Shown here piece by piece: positions 35,338 through 43,543 of a DNA stretch of 64,000 nt. The stretch lies in assembly GCF_000298195.1 (NCBI RefSeq), contig NZ_BAHC01000245.1, forward strand, positions 1-64,000, read 5' to 3'. The notes beneath the pieces were generated by a model. That model was not told the DNA's origin, did not search any database, and saw only the letters and a program-made list of their open reading frames with translations. Numbering within the stretch: the stretch's first letter is position 1; each line of letters opens with the position of its first letter. The translations under genes and the position numbers were made by a program. This DNA comes from Gordonia rhizosphera NBRC 16068. GTDB lineage: Bacteria > Actinomycetota > Actinomycetes > Mycobacteriales > Mycobacteriaceae.

Positions 35338-35859
35338 TCAGCTTGCGCAGGCGGTGATCTGATCGATGATGGGTGGACGCCTGCGGACGGCGAAGTTGGA
35401 GTGGGTGCCAAAGGTGCGGTGGCCGTAGATGAGTGGCGGACGATGGGTGGACGCTGCGTTGGTCACCGACCCGATCAGCAGCAGGTGATCGCCGCCTTCG
35501 ACGGTCTGTGAGAGTTCGCACGCAGCCCAGCCGGCGACCTCGTCGAGACGGGGGAGACCGCCGGTCATCCGCCACGCCGTTGTGGCGAAGCGGTCGGTGC
35601 CGCGGGAGGCGAAGGTCAGGGCGACGTCGTCCTGCGCAGAGCTCAGCACGTTCACGCCGAAGCGTCCGGTGGCGAGAATCCGGGACAGCAGGCTCGAGCG
35701 CCGGTCGAGCGCGATCGACAGCAGCGCCGGCCGCAGGGAGAGCGACGCCAGCGAGCTGACGGTCGCGCCGTGCGGCCCGTCGTCGTCGGCCGTGGTGACC
35801 ACACTGACCGGTGCGCACACACCAGCCATGAGGTCACGGAACTGTTGGTCGAGCATCAC
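35338..35859 (-). CDS. Flavin reductase, HsaB-like
   Basis: This 173-residue protein is a short flavin reductase-like domain protein: GVCAPVSVVTTADDDGPHG at about residues 13-31, then VSSLASLSLRPALLSIAL and the typical GRFGVNVLSSAQ. It uses NAD(P)H to reduce FMN or FAD for the two-component monooxygenase encoded next. GGAGGTG lies before the ATG. It is the first gene of the six-gene operon, and two ATTRATCATG-type sites lie just upstream. Confidence 0.92.
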   Translation of the reverse strand: MMLDQQFRDLMAGVCAPVSVVTTADDDGPHGATVSSLASLSLRPALLSIALDRRSSLLSRILATGRFGVNVLSSAQDDVALTFASRGTDRFATTAWRMTGGLPRLDEVAGWAACELSQTVEGGDHLLLIGSVTNAASTHRPPLIYGHRTFGTHSNFAVRRRPPIIDQITACAS

Positions 35860-35871
35860 CGGACACCTCCG

Positions 35872-35959
35872 AATAAAACATGATTAATTACGTAGATCAC
35901 AGAGTGCGCGAGATGTGGTGCACCTGTCAAGGGAAATCACCATATTGATCATGTTTATT
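35872..35959. promoter_or_regulatory. Paired operator-like sites upstream of the catabolic operon
   Basis: AATAAAACATGATTAAT (35872-35888) and ATTGATCATGTTTATT (35944-35959) are near inverse copies of each other, 72 bp apart, in an AT-rich promoter stretch. A related sequence overlaps the start of the FCD regulator at 36868-36883. They are good candidates for binding by that regulator. Confidence 0.5.
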
Positions 35960-36054
35960 TCTGGAACGCCGCGCATGCCGCGGAAAGATGCAGGTCAGAG
36001 GCGAGATGGAACGACCGCGCAAGCCGGCCAATGGCACTGCGCGGCGGGCGGTGT

Positions 36055-36891
36055 CTAGTCGGAGGCCGGTTCGGGCCGGAGGATCATCGTCGGATCCGTG
36101 TTGCGGAGCGCGTCGACCGCGGCGTCGGCGTCCCGATCCTTCAGGGCGGCGACGAGGTCCTCGACCACCTGAGCGAGGCCGTCGAAGTAGAGCGGGATCC
36201 GTTCGTCGCTCGCCTCGAGCCGAGCTCGCAGATGCGAGGTACCGACGTCCATGATGCTGAGGTAGAGGCTGTTGAGCAGTTGGCTGTTGCCGATGCCGGC
36301 GAAGTACTCGTGGACATTCCAGGTGGCCCAGATGAAGGCACCGACATCACGGCCTGCGCGGGTGCGTCGCAGCTCGAGGAGCAGGGTGTCGAACTCGCTC
36401 AGGTCGTCGTCGGTCAGTCCGGCCAGCACCTCGGACACCAGCAGCGGGGCGAGGGCGTCGCGGATCTGAATGGACTGACGCAGCGCCGCGCTGTCGGCGG
36501 CCGCGGACCGGAACCATCCGTTCATCTTTGATGCGGGTGACGGGTCCGAGGCGAAGATGCCACCGCCCGGGCCGGGGCGCGAGGTGATCACGCCGCGTTC
36601 CTGGGCAAGCTTGATCGCCTCGTTGACCGTACCGACCGACACCCCACAGATCTGTCGGATCTCGTCCTTGCTACCGATCCGCTCGCCGGAGGGGATGCCG
36701 GACGAGAGTCGCGCGATCTGATCGGCGGCCTGCTCGGCGCGCGACAGACCCACCGACACCGTTCCAGGCAGGTTCAGCGGTCGGCGCCACAGCTCCGGTG
36801 CGTAGGCCGGAATGTCGGGCGGTTCCGGATCGGAGACATCGGCGGACACGGCTTCGATCGTAACCGAATCGATCATGATCAATCCGGTCAC
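36055..36891 (-). CDS. GntR/FCD-type transcriptional regulator
   Basis: This 278-residue regulator has a winged helix at about residues 45-110 (SRAEQAADQIARLSSG, IGSKDEIRQICGVSVGTVNE, RGVITSRPGPGGGIFA). An all-helical FCD ligand domain follows, with LRQSIQIRDALAPLLVSEVL and DEEFH-like metal-site helices such as FIWATWNVHEYFAGIG. Two starts are possible: the GTG at 36891 or the ATG at 36876; a palindromic site overlaps both. It lies 195 bp from the catabolic operon and is the likely local regulator, possibly sensing a pathway acid. Confidence 0.86.
   Translation of the reverse strand: MTGLIMIDSVTIEAVSADVSDPEPPDIPAYAPELWRRPLNLPGTVSVGLSRAEQAADQIARLSSGIPSGERIGSKDEIRQICGVSVGTVNEAIKLAQERGVITSRPGPGGGIFASDPSPASKMNGWFRSAAADSAALRQSIQIRDALAPLLVSEVLAGLTDDDLSEFDTLLLELRRTRAGRDVGAFIWATWNVHEYFAGIGNSQLLNSLYLSIMDVGTSHLRARLEASDERIPLYFDGLAQVVEDLVAALKDRDADAAVDALRNTDPTMILRPEPASD
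36868..36883. promoter_or_regulatory. Operator-like palindrome at the FCD regulator start
   Basis: ATCGATCATGATCAAT overlaps the candidate start codons of the FCD gene and shares ATTGATCATG (minus strand) with the two sites near 35.9 kb. Binding here would give autoregulation. Confidence 0.4.
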
Positions 36892-36907
36892 GGGTTGTGC
36901 GGACCGG

Positions 36908-38614
36908 TTACGGAAACAGCATCGCCTTGAACACCGCGGGTAAGGAACCCCAGCCGGGACGGGCGGCGTAGTCGGTGAGCGCTTTCGCCGCCGATGTGTT
37001 TGCCTTCGCCGTCACCAGGTAGGGCGGCTCGGGTGACATCGACGCCTCGCCACCGAACCACGACCGTGGGAACGGCCGGAACGGCCCGCGGATCACCGAG
37101 CGTTCGGTGTTCGCCAGGAGCCGGGTGTTGTGTACGACCCCGATACCGCTGCCGACGTGGTCGATCGTGTTGCCAGGATAGGCGCCCCACGTCATCACCG
37201 GGGACAGGTAGGCGGTCGCCGACCAGCAGTTGATGCCGATGGCGCCGTAGCGCAGGTCGGCGATCGCGGCATCGAACGCGGCCCCCATCTTCTTCCGATC
37301 ACGCGGTGCGACGATGACACCGGCGCCCAGGGTGCCGACCAGACGCTCGTTGGCGAACCGGACCGCAGCGCGTAGATAACTCGCCCCGGTACCCGGAATC
37401 ATGGTGTATCCCAGGACAGGTGAGAAGTACTCGGTCCGGAACAGATCGTCGGACGCCGCGTCGTCGACCTTGATCAGGAGCCGCCCGCTGTGCCGTTCCG
37501 CCGCCGGGTAGGCGTGTTCGGCGTGCGCCATCTTGCGCTCGCTGCCCGGATACCACGTGTCGCGGGGCGGCAGGGTGTCGAACACGGCACGGATCGCGTC
37601 GAGGAACTGCTCGCGCTGCGGCCACGAGGAACTCAGGATCAACGTCTGCGACGCAATGCAGTTGTGGCCGCTGTTGTGCAGTTTCTGGGTGGCGACCTGC
37701 CGTGCCTGATACGCGATGTCGGCCTTGGACCACTTTCCCGGAACCACGATGATCGGGGAGACGCCGCCGAGCTCACTGGTGATCGGGGTGGTCAGTAGCG
37801 GATCCCGGTTCGCGCGGCGATGCTGCGCCTCGGGTCCGGTACCCCACACGATCGCGTCGTGCGTGGCCTCGCTGCCGGTGATGTGCACATGCGAGATGTC
37901 GGGATGGTGTGTTACGTAGGTGCCGGTCTCGATGTCCCCGTTGATAATTCGCAGCAGGTCGCGGCTGATGAGGGGTGCGAACGCCTTCTGGTAGACCGGC
38001 AGCAGTTCCGTGAATGTCGGATTGAGTTTCAGCACACTCGCCCGGTTGAACGCGACGAGTTCGTAGAGGGCGTCGAGCGGGCCGATCAGCGTCGCGTTTC
38101 CCGCGCCCAGCACCAGTCCGACCCCGCCGTTCTCGTCGAGATGCCGCGCACCGAGGCCTGCGGTCGCACGTGCCGCGTCGATCCCGACACCGGGCGGCAT
38201 CCAGATCTCACCGGTGTATCCGTTCAGCAGCACCTTCTGCTGCCTCCCGTGGGGCACCACCTGTAACGCGATCCGTCCGCCGGGGGCCTGGGTCACCGGA
38301 ATCCCGTCGAGCGGGTTACCGCCGGAGGCGAGTGCGGCCAGCGTCCTGGCCATCTCCGTCAAAGCCGTCATCGTGACGTAGGGACCGGCGAGCCATTCCT
38401 CCCCGGCCACCGACGGCGGCGTGCCCTTGATCCGGATCGCGGTCTCGGCCCACTCCGCTGCGTGCCGGCGCACCGACTCGTGGACGTGCAGCAGTAGTGC
38501 TTCGCGGTCATAGAGACTGGTTATCGCCCACGCGCGGGCCCCCACCCCGAGCTCGCCGATCATCCGGTCGAGCTCCGCATGTTCCACAGGTTGCGAAATG
38601 GTGGTCATATCCAT
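36908..38614 (-). CDS. Aldehyde dehydrogenase-family protein
   Basis: This 568-residue protein is longer than usual for the family (about 480-500). The cofactor and catalytic regions are present: TSELGGVSPIIVVPG near residue 281 and the nucleophile Cys in SGHNCIASQTLIL near 313. It should oxidise an aldehyde to an acid with NAD(P). I chose the ATG at 38614; a second ATG lies two codons later. The FCD gene follows 17 bp downstream on the same strand. A strong inverted repeat lies 62-84 bp upstream. Confidence 0.85.
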   Translation of the reverse strand: MDMTTISQPVEHAELDRMIGELGVGARAWAITSLYDREALLLHVHESVRRHAAEWAETAIRIKGTPPSVAGEEWLAGPYVTMTALTEMARTLAALASGGNPLDGIPVTQAPGGRIALQVVPHGRQQKVLLNGYTGEIWMPPGVGIDAARATAGLGARHLDENGGVGLVLGAGNATLIGPLDALYELVAFNRASVLKLNPTFTELLPVYQKAFAPLISRDLLRIINGDIETGTYVTHHPDISHVHITGSEATHDAIVWGTGPEAQHRRANRDPLLTTPITSELGGVSPIIVVPGKWSKADIAYQARQVATQKLHNSGHNCIASQTLILSSSWPQREQFLDAIRAVFDTLPPRDTWYPGSERKMAHAEHAYPAAERHSGRLLIKVDDAASDDLFRTEYFSPVLGYTMIPGTGASYLRAAVRFANERLVGTLGAGVIVAPRDRKKMGAAFDAAIADLRYGAIGINCWSATAYLSPVMTWGAYPGNTIDHVGSGIGVVHNTRLLANTERSVIRGPFRPFPRSWFGGEASMSPEPPYLVTAKANTSAAKALTDYAARPGWGSLPAVFKAMLFP

Positions 38615-38675
38615 CAAGTGTGACACCAATCACAGGTAATCGGGAGGGTCGAACGTCATCGTCCGGCGCTGGCGA

Positions 38676-38698
38676 ACGTGTCAAAGATCTTGACACGT
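38676..38698. promoter_or_regulatory. Perfect inverted repeat between the ALDH gene and the Fic remnant
   Basis: ACGTGTCAA and TTGACACGT flank a 5-base spacer AGATC. A further half-site, AACGTGTAAAG, follows at 38706-38716. The position, about 62 bp upstream of the aldehyde dehydrogenase start, suggests an operator in the divergent promoter region. Confidence 0.55.
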
Positions 38699-38738
38699 CT
38701 CCGAAACGTGTAAAGTTATGGCGAGAATTTTTACATAA

Positions 38739-39358
38739 CTGGACGACGACGATGCCGCGGATCCCGCGACGCGGGAGGCGCTCCGCTATCGGACCGCCCT
38801 GCGGGTGGGTTTCGAGGAGACGATGTCTCGCACCCTGACGGCGTCGACGGCACTGAAGGTGTGAGCACGATCAAGGGACGCGAGATGCGTGTCCGCGATC
38901 TACCGGGCACGCGTCTGGCGCACCCGGTCACCGGTGCCGTTACCTACAGCCCGCCGGAGGGTCGCGATGTCATCATCGAAAAGCTGCGCCAGTGGGAGGA
39001 ATTCGTTCACGCCGACGACGGGCTCGATCCGTTGATCCGGATGGCGGTAGCGCACTACCAGTTCGAGGCCATCCACCCGATCGACGCCATCCGTGACCTA
39101 CAGGATCGGTTCGCCGTGCGGGCTCGAGCTGCGACACGAGATGGATCTGACATCGAGTTGCTGGCCGTCCTGTTCGAGCAGCCTTACTGTCGGATCTCCA
39201 CGGTGCGCGAGCGATGCGCGGTATCACGGCCAACAGCGACGAATTGGCTCACCGCATTGGCGGAGGCGGGGCTGCTCGAGGATGTGAAGATCGGCCGAGA
39301 CCGGCTGTTCATCAACCGTGAAATGCTCGATGTGCTCCGACAGGACGAGGGTGATTGA
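38739..39358 (+). pseudogene. Fic-family protein, frameshifted and lacking its active site
   Basis: The first frame reads LDDDDAADPATREALRYRTA and RVGFEETMSRTLTASTALKV before a stop at 38862. The next frame continues seamlessly with STIKGREMRVRDLPGTRL. The Fic core then reaches AHYQFEAIHP and jumps to DAIRDLQDRFAVRARA, so the HPFxDGNGR motif and roughly 70-80 residues are missing. The C-terminal winged helix (FEQPYCRISTVRERCAVSRP) is intact. Fic proteins add AMP to targets; this one cannot. The N-terminal part before LDDDDA is also gone. This is clear decay by a frameshift and an in-frame deletion. Confidence 0.8.
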
Positions 39359-39518
39359 CCGCGCGAATCGCGGGGTGAGTCAGCCCTCCGGCGACCCGTC
39401 GATCGCCGCGCGGTTCGTCGTCGTCGTTGGGTTGGAGTTCGACGGCGACCGCCAGTACTCGCTCATGCAGGAACGATGCCTGATCCGCATCGATGGCGTG
39501 AAGAATTGACTTGGACAT
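39312..39518 (-). CDS. Possible small protein antisense to the Fic 3' end
   Basis: A 68-residue frame begins MSKSILHAIDADQASFLHER and continues VLAVAVELQPNDDDEPRGD with reasonable coding character. It then runs antisense over the last 47 bp of the Fic remnant. No clear ribosome site precedes the ATG. It may be a real small gene, or the start of a truncated one. I do not recognise it. Confidence 0.3.
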   Translation of the reverse strand: MSKSILHAIDADQASFLHERVLAVAVELQPNDDDEPRGDRRVAGGLTHPAIRAVNHPRPVGAHRAFHG

Positions 39519-39623
39519 GAATGGATCGGCGGTTCTACGGTCAGAACATGGCTCGGGTCGCGTGGGGTGATCCCCACGTGATCGGAGCCGTTCCACCAGT
39601 AGCCGATTCAAGGATGGACTCCA

Positions 39624-41234
39624 ATGACCACCGCGCAACGGGCAGGATCGCTGACGACGCCGACACTGACCGGCCAGATGATCATCGCCGGTGACCACGT
39701 CACCGGCACCGGCACGGCGGTGCACGCCATCAACCCGGCGACCGACGAACGACTGCAGCCGGCCTATGCGCACGGCACCGCCGCCGACGTCGCCCGCGCC
39801 GCCGCGGCCGCCGCCGAAGCGTTCGCGATCTACCGCAACACCTCGTCGGCCGCACGAGCCACCTTCCTGGACACCATCGCCGACAACATCGACGCCGCCG
39901 TCGACGACCTGGTCGCCCGCGCCACCGCCGAGACCGGGTTGCCGGTTGCCCGTATCACCGGCGAGGTCGGGCGCACCTCGGGGCAGCTGCGCCTGTTCTC
40001 CGCGGTCCTGCGCGAGGGCAGCTGGAACGGCGCCCGCATCGACACCGCGCTGCCCGACCGCACCCCGCTGCCGCGTCCCGACATCCGTCAGCGCAAGATC
40101 CCGCTCGGCCCGGTCGCGGTGTTCGGTGCCAGCAATTTCCCGCTCGCATTCTCCGTCGCCGGTGGTGACACCGCGTCGGCGCTCGCCGCCGGCTGCCCCG
40201 TGGTGGTCAAGGCCCACGACGCCCACCCCGGCACCTCCGAGCTTGTCGGCCGCGCCATCACCGCCGCGATCGCGTCGACCGGAATGCCCGCCGGCACCTT
40301 CTCGCTGCTCTACGGCAGCGGCCGCGAACTCGGCATCGCACTGGTCACCGATCCGCGCATCAAGGCGGTCGGTTTCACCGGATCACGATCCGGCGGTACC
40401 GCCCTCGTGCAGGCTGCGGCGTCGCGACCCGAACCGATCCCAGTCTACGCCGAGATGAGCTCGATCAACCCGATCTACCCGCTGCCCGGTGCGCTGAAGG
40501 CCAGGGCCGCCGACCTCGGCCGCGCCTTCGTCGGGTCGCTGACACTCGGGTCGGGTCAGTTCTGCACCAACCCCGGTCTGGTCATCGCCGTCGACGGCCC
40601 CGACCTCGACACCTTCATCGACGCCGCCGCCGAGGCGGTCAGCGCGACCACTCCGACCCCCATGCTCACCCCGAACATCGCGAAGTCATTCGCGGGCGGG
40701 GTCGACGAGTTCGACGGCGCCGCGACTGTGGTGGCCCGTGCCGCCGAGACCTCGGCCCCCAATGCGTGCCGTGCCGCGCTGTTCACCACCGACGCCGACA
40801 CCTTCCTGGGCTCGGAGACCCTGCAGCAGGAGATCTTCGGGTCGTCGAGCCTCGTGGTGAAATGCCGTGACGCCCAGCAGGTCCGCGATGTCACCGCCAA
40901 GCTCGAGGGCCAGCTCACCGCGACCGTCCACGCCGACGACACCGACCACGACGCGGCCGCCGACCTCGTGGGGCTGCTCGAACTGAAGGCCGGACGCATC
41001 CTGTTCAACGGGTGGCCCACCGGGGTCGAGGTCTGCCACGCGATGGTGCACGGCGGCCCCTACCCGTCCACCTCGGACAGCCGCACCACCTCGGTCGGAT
41101 CGCTCGCGATCGAGCGGTTCCTCCGGCCCGTCGCCTACCAGAACGTGCCGGCCGACCTGCTGCCGACGGCGCTCGCCGACGGCAACCCCAAACAGATCTG
41201 GCGCCGCGTCGACGGCGAACTCACCCGCGACTGA
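39624..41234 (+). CDS. 2-oxoglutarate semialdehyde (2,5-dioxovalerate) dehydrogenase
   Basis: This 536-residue NADP-dependent aldehyde dehydrogenase has the features of the KGSADH group. VAVFGASNFPLAFSVAGGDT lies near residue 161, the Gly-rich GFTGSRSGGTAL near 252, the base Glu in YAEMSSINPIYPLPG near 275, and the nucleophile Cys in GSGQFCTNPGL near 314. It oxidises 2,5-dioxopentanoate to 2-oxoglutarate. AAGGATGGA precedes the ATG. The next two genes make its substrate from glucarate, so this is the last step of the route. Confidence 0.92.
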   Translation: MTTAQRAGSLTTPTLTGQMIIAGDHVTGTGTAVHAINPATDERLQPAYAHGTAADVARAAAAAAEAFAIYRNTSSAARATFLDTIADNIDAAVDDLVARATAETGLPVARITGEVGRTSGQLRLFSAVLREGSWNGARIDTALPDRTPLPRPDIRQRKIPLGPVAVFGASNFPLAFSVAGGDTASALAAGCPVVVKAHDAHPGTSELVGRAITAAIASTGMPAGTFSLLYGSGRELGIALVTDPRIKAVGFTGSRSGGTALVQAAASRPEPIPVYAEMSSINPIYPLPGALKARAADLGRAFVGSLTLGSGQFCTNPGLVIAVDGPDLDTFIDAAAEAVSATTPTPMLTPNIAKSFAGGVDEFDGAATVVARAAETSAPNACRAALFTTDADTFLGSETLQQEIFGSSSLVVKCRDAQQVRDVTAKLEGQLTATVHADDTDHDAAADLVGLLELKAGRILFNGWPTGVEVCHAMVHGGPYPSTSDSRTTSVGSLAIERFLRPVAYQNVPADLLPTALADGNPKQIWRRVDGELTRD

Positions 41235-41266
41235 ACCCCCCGAACCCCCATCCAAGGAGTCCTCCG

Positions 41267-42202
41267 ATGCTCAACGGCGTCTTGTTCTTTCCCGTCACCC
41301 CCTTCGACAGCAACGGCGAGGTCGACCACGACCGTCTCGCCGAACACATCGCCCGCGGGGTCGCGGCCGGTCCGGGCGGCGTCTTCGTGGCCTGCGGCAC
41401 CGGCGAGTTCCACGCACTCGGCCTCGAGGAGTTCGGCAAGATCGTGGCAACTGCGGTCGACACCGTCGCCGGACGGGTCCCGGTGTTCGCCGGCGCCGGC
41501 GGGTCGCTCGTGCAGGCCAAGGAGTTCGCCCTCAGCGCGAAAGCCCATGGCGCCGACGGTATCCTGCTGCTCCCGCCGTACCTGGTGACCATGCCGCCGG
41601 CAGGTCTCGCCGAGTACACCCGCGCGGTCGCCGAGACCACCGACCTGCCGGTGATCGTCTACAACCGCAGCAACGCGGTCTTCGACGAGGCGTCCGCGGT
41701 GACCGTCGCCAAGCTGCCGACCGTCATCGGATTCAAGGACGGCACCGGCGATCTCGACAACGTCGCACGAATCGTCATCGCCGTGCAGGACGCCCTGGCC
41801 AACTCGGGCAAGGAGTTCCTCTTCTTCAACGGGCTCCCGACCGCCGAGATCACCCAGCAGGCCTACCGCGCCATCGGCGTCACGCTCTACTCCTCGGCGA
41901 CCTTCGCGTTCGCCCCCGAACTGGCACTGGCGTTCTACAACTCGCTGGAGACCGGCGACAACGGTCTCACCGAGGCGCTGCTGCGCGACTTCTTCCATCC
42001 GCTGGTGCGCCTGCGCAACAAGGTGCCCGGCTACGCGGTCTCGCTGATCAAACACGGCGTCACCATGGAGGGCATCGACGCCGGTGCGGTGCGCGCGCCG
42101 CTGGTGCCACCGACCGTCGAGCATCAGGCCGAACTCGAACGCATCACCGCGGCCGGACGTTCCGTACTGGCCGGCTCGCTCGCCGCGAATGCGAGCGTCT
42201 GA
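41267..42202 (+). CDS. kdgD: 5-dehydro-4-deoxyglucarate dehydratase
   Basis: This 311-residue protein is a DHDPS/NAL-superfamily lyase. It has LFFPVTPFDSNGEVD at the N-terminus, the strand motif VACGTGEFHALGLEEFG near residue 45, the substrate Tyr in VIVYNRSNAVFDE near 130, and the Schiff-base Lys157 in VIGFKDGTGDLD. It dehydrates and decarboxylates 5-dehydro-4-deoxyglucarate to 2,5-dioxovalerate. AAGGAG lies upstream. Its stop overlaps the ATG of the dehydratase-like gene by one base. Reaction and neighbours agree, so the call is firm. Confidence 0.93.
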   Translation: MLNGVLFFPVTPFDSNGEVDHDRLAEHIARGVAAGPGGVFVACGTGEFHALGLEEFGKIVATAVDTVAGRVPVFAGAGGSLVQAKEFALSAKAHGADGILLLPPYLVTMPPAGLAEYTRAVAETTDLPVIVYNRSNAVFDEASAVTVAKLPTVIGFKDGTGDLDNVARIVIAVQDALANSGKEFLFFNGLPTAEITQQAYRAIGVTLYSSATFAFAPELALAFYNSLETGDNGLTEALLRDFFHPLVRLRNKVPGYAVSLIKHGVTMEGIDAGAVRAPLVPPTVEHQAELERITAAGRSVLAGSLAANASV

Positions 42203-43467
42203 TGATCCCCACCACCATCACCAAGGTCACCGTCACCCCGGTCGCGTTCGTCGACCCGCCGCTGCTCAACACCGTCGGCGTTCACCAGCCGTACGCGTTG
42301 CGTGCGATCATCCAGATCGAGACCGACGGCGGCCTGCGCGGCATCGGGGAGACCTACGCCGACACCGCGCACATCACCCGCATGGAGGCCGCGGCCGAGG
42401 CCATCATCGGCCTCGACGTGTTCGCGCTCAACCGGATTCGTGACACCATCGACAACCGCATCGCGCAGCTGACCGTGACCGGCGGCGACGGCGTCGCCGG
42501 CATGATCACCACCGCCAGCACCACTGACCGCGTCTTCTCCCCGTTCGAGGTGGCTTGCCTCGACATCCAGGGCAAGGCGCTGGACCGCCCGGTCTCCGAC
42601 CTGCTCGGCGGCGCCGTCCGCGATCGGGTGCCGTTCAGCGCCTACCTGTTCTACAAGTGGGCCGGTCACCCGGGCGCCGCAGACGACGACTGGGGTGAGG
42701 CGATCGACCCCGCCGGCCTCATCCGTCAGGCCCACCGGATGATCGACGACTATGGCTTCACGGCCATCAAACTCAAGGGCGGTGTGTTCGCCCCCGACGA
42801 GGAGGTCGCCGCCATCAAGGCGCTGCACGCGGAGTTCCCCGGCATACCGCTGCGACTCGACCCGAATGCGGCGTGGACCGTCGACACGTCGGTGCGGGTG
42901 GCCGCCGAACTCGACGGCATCGTGGAATACCTGGAAGACCCGACGCCCGGTCTGGACGGCATGGCCGAGGTCGCGGCCGAGGCGAAGATGCCGCTGGCGA
43001 CCAACATGTGCGTCGTGGCGTTCGACCACCTCAAGCCCGCCGTACTGAAGAACTCGGTGTCGGTCGTGCTCTCCGACCACCACTATTGGGGCGGCCTGCA
43101 ACGCTCGCGGCTGCTCGGCGGCATCTGCGACACCTTCGGCATGGGGTTGTCGATGCACTCCAACTCCCACCTCGGCATCAGCCTCGCCGCGATGGTGCAC
43201 CTGGCCGCCGCGACCCCCAACCTCACCTACGCCTGCGACACCCACTGGCCGTGGAAGACCGAGGATGTGGTGAAGCCGGGTGCGCTGCGGTTCGTCGACG
43301 GCGCCGTCCCGGTGCCCACCGGCCCGGGCCTGGGCGTCGAGATCGACGAGGCGGAGTTGGAGCGGTTGAATCAGCAGTACCTCGACTGCGGCATCCGCGA
43401 CCGCGACGACACCGGCTACATGCAGTCCATCGATCCGACCTTCGAGAACACCAGCCCGCGCTGGTGA
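42202..43467 (+). CDS. Glucarate dehydratase-like enolase-superfamily enzyme, paralogue 1
   Basis: This 421-residue protein is an enolase-superfamily acid-sugar dehydratase. It has the KxK pair K190/K192 in AIKLKGGVFAPDEEV, metal ligands in LRLDPNAAWTV and YLEDPTPGL, the Asn segment TNMCVVAFDHL, and the catalytic His region MGLSMHSNSHLGISLA. It should remove water from glucarate or a relative to give 5-dehydro-4-deoxyglucarate. It follows kdgD with a one-base overlap. It differs from the E. coli GudD-like paralogue at 53996, so it may use another epimer. Confidence 0.88.
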   Translation: MIPTTITKVTVTPVAFVDPPLLNTVGVHQPYALRAIIQIETDGGLRGIGETYADTAHITRMEAAAEAIIGLDVFALNRIRDTIDNRIAQLTVTGGDGVAGMITTASTTDRVFSPFEVACLDIQGKALDRPVSDLLGGAVRDRVPFSAYLFYKWAGHPGAADDDWGEAIDPAGLIRQAHRMIDDYGFTAIKLKGGVFAPDEEVAAIKALHAEFPGIPLRLDPNAAWTVDTSVRVAAELDGIVEYLEDPTPGLDGMAEVAAEAKMPLATNMCVVAFDHLKPAVLKNSVSVVLSDHHYWGGLQRSRLLGGICDTFGMGLSMHSNSHLGISLAAMVHLAAATPNLTYACDTHWPWKTEDVVKPGALRFVDGAVPVPTGPGLGVEIDEAELERLNQQYLDCGIRDRDDTGYMQSIDPTFENTSPRW

Positions 43468-43500
43468 GCCGAGGGTCGCCGGCGGCCCGCCGGGACACGT

Positions 43501-43543
43501 AGAACTCCCAGAACACCCGATGCTTCGGGTTACCGGGAGTTCT
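43501..43543. terminator. Bidirectional hairpin terminator
   Basis: AGAACTCCC (43501-43509) pairs with GGGAGTTCT (43535-43543), and inside it ACCCGA (43515-43520) pairs with TCGGGT (43525-43530) around a TGCT loop. It lies between the convergent glucarate operon and APC permease, overlapping the last codons of the permease. Confidence 0.75.
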
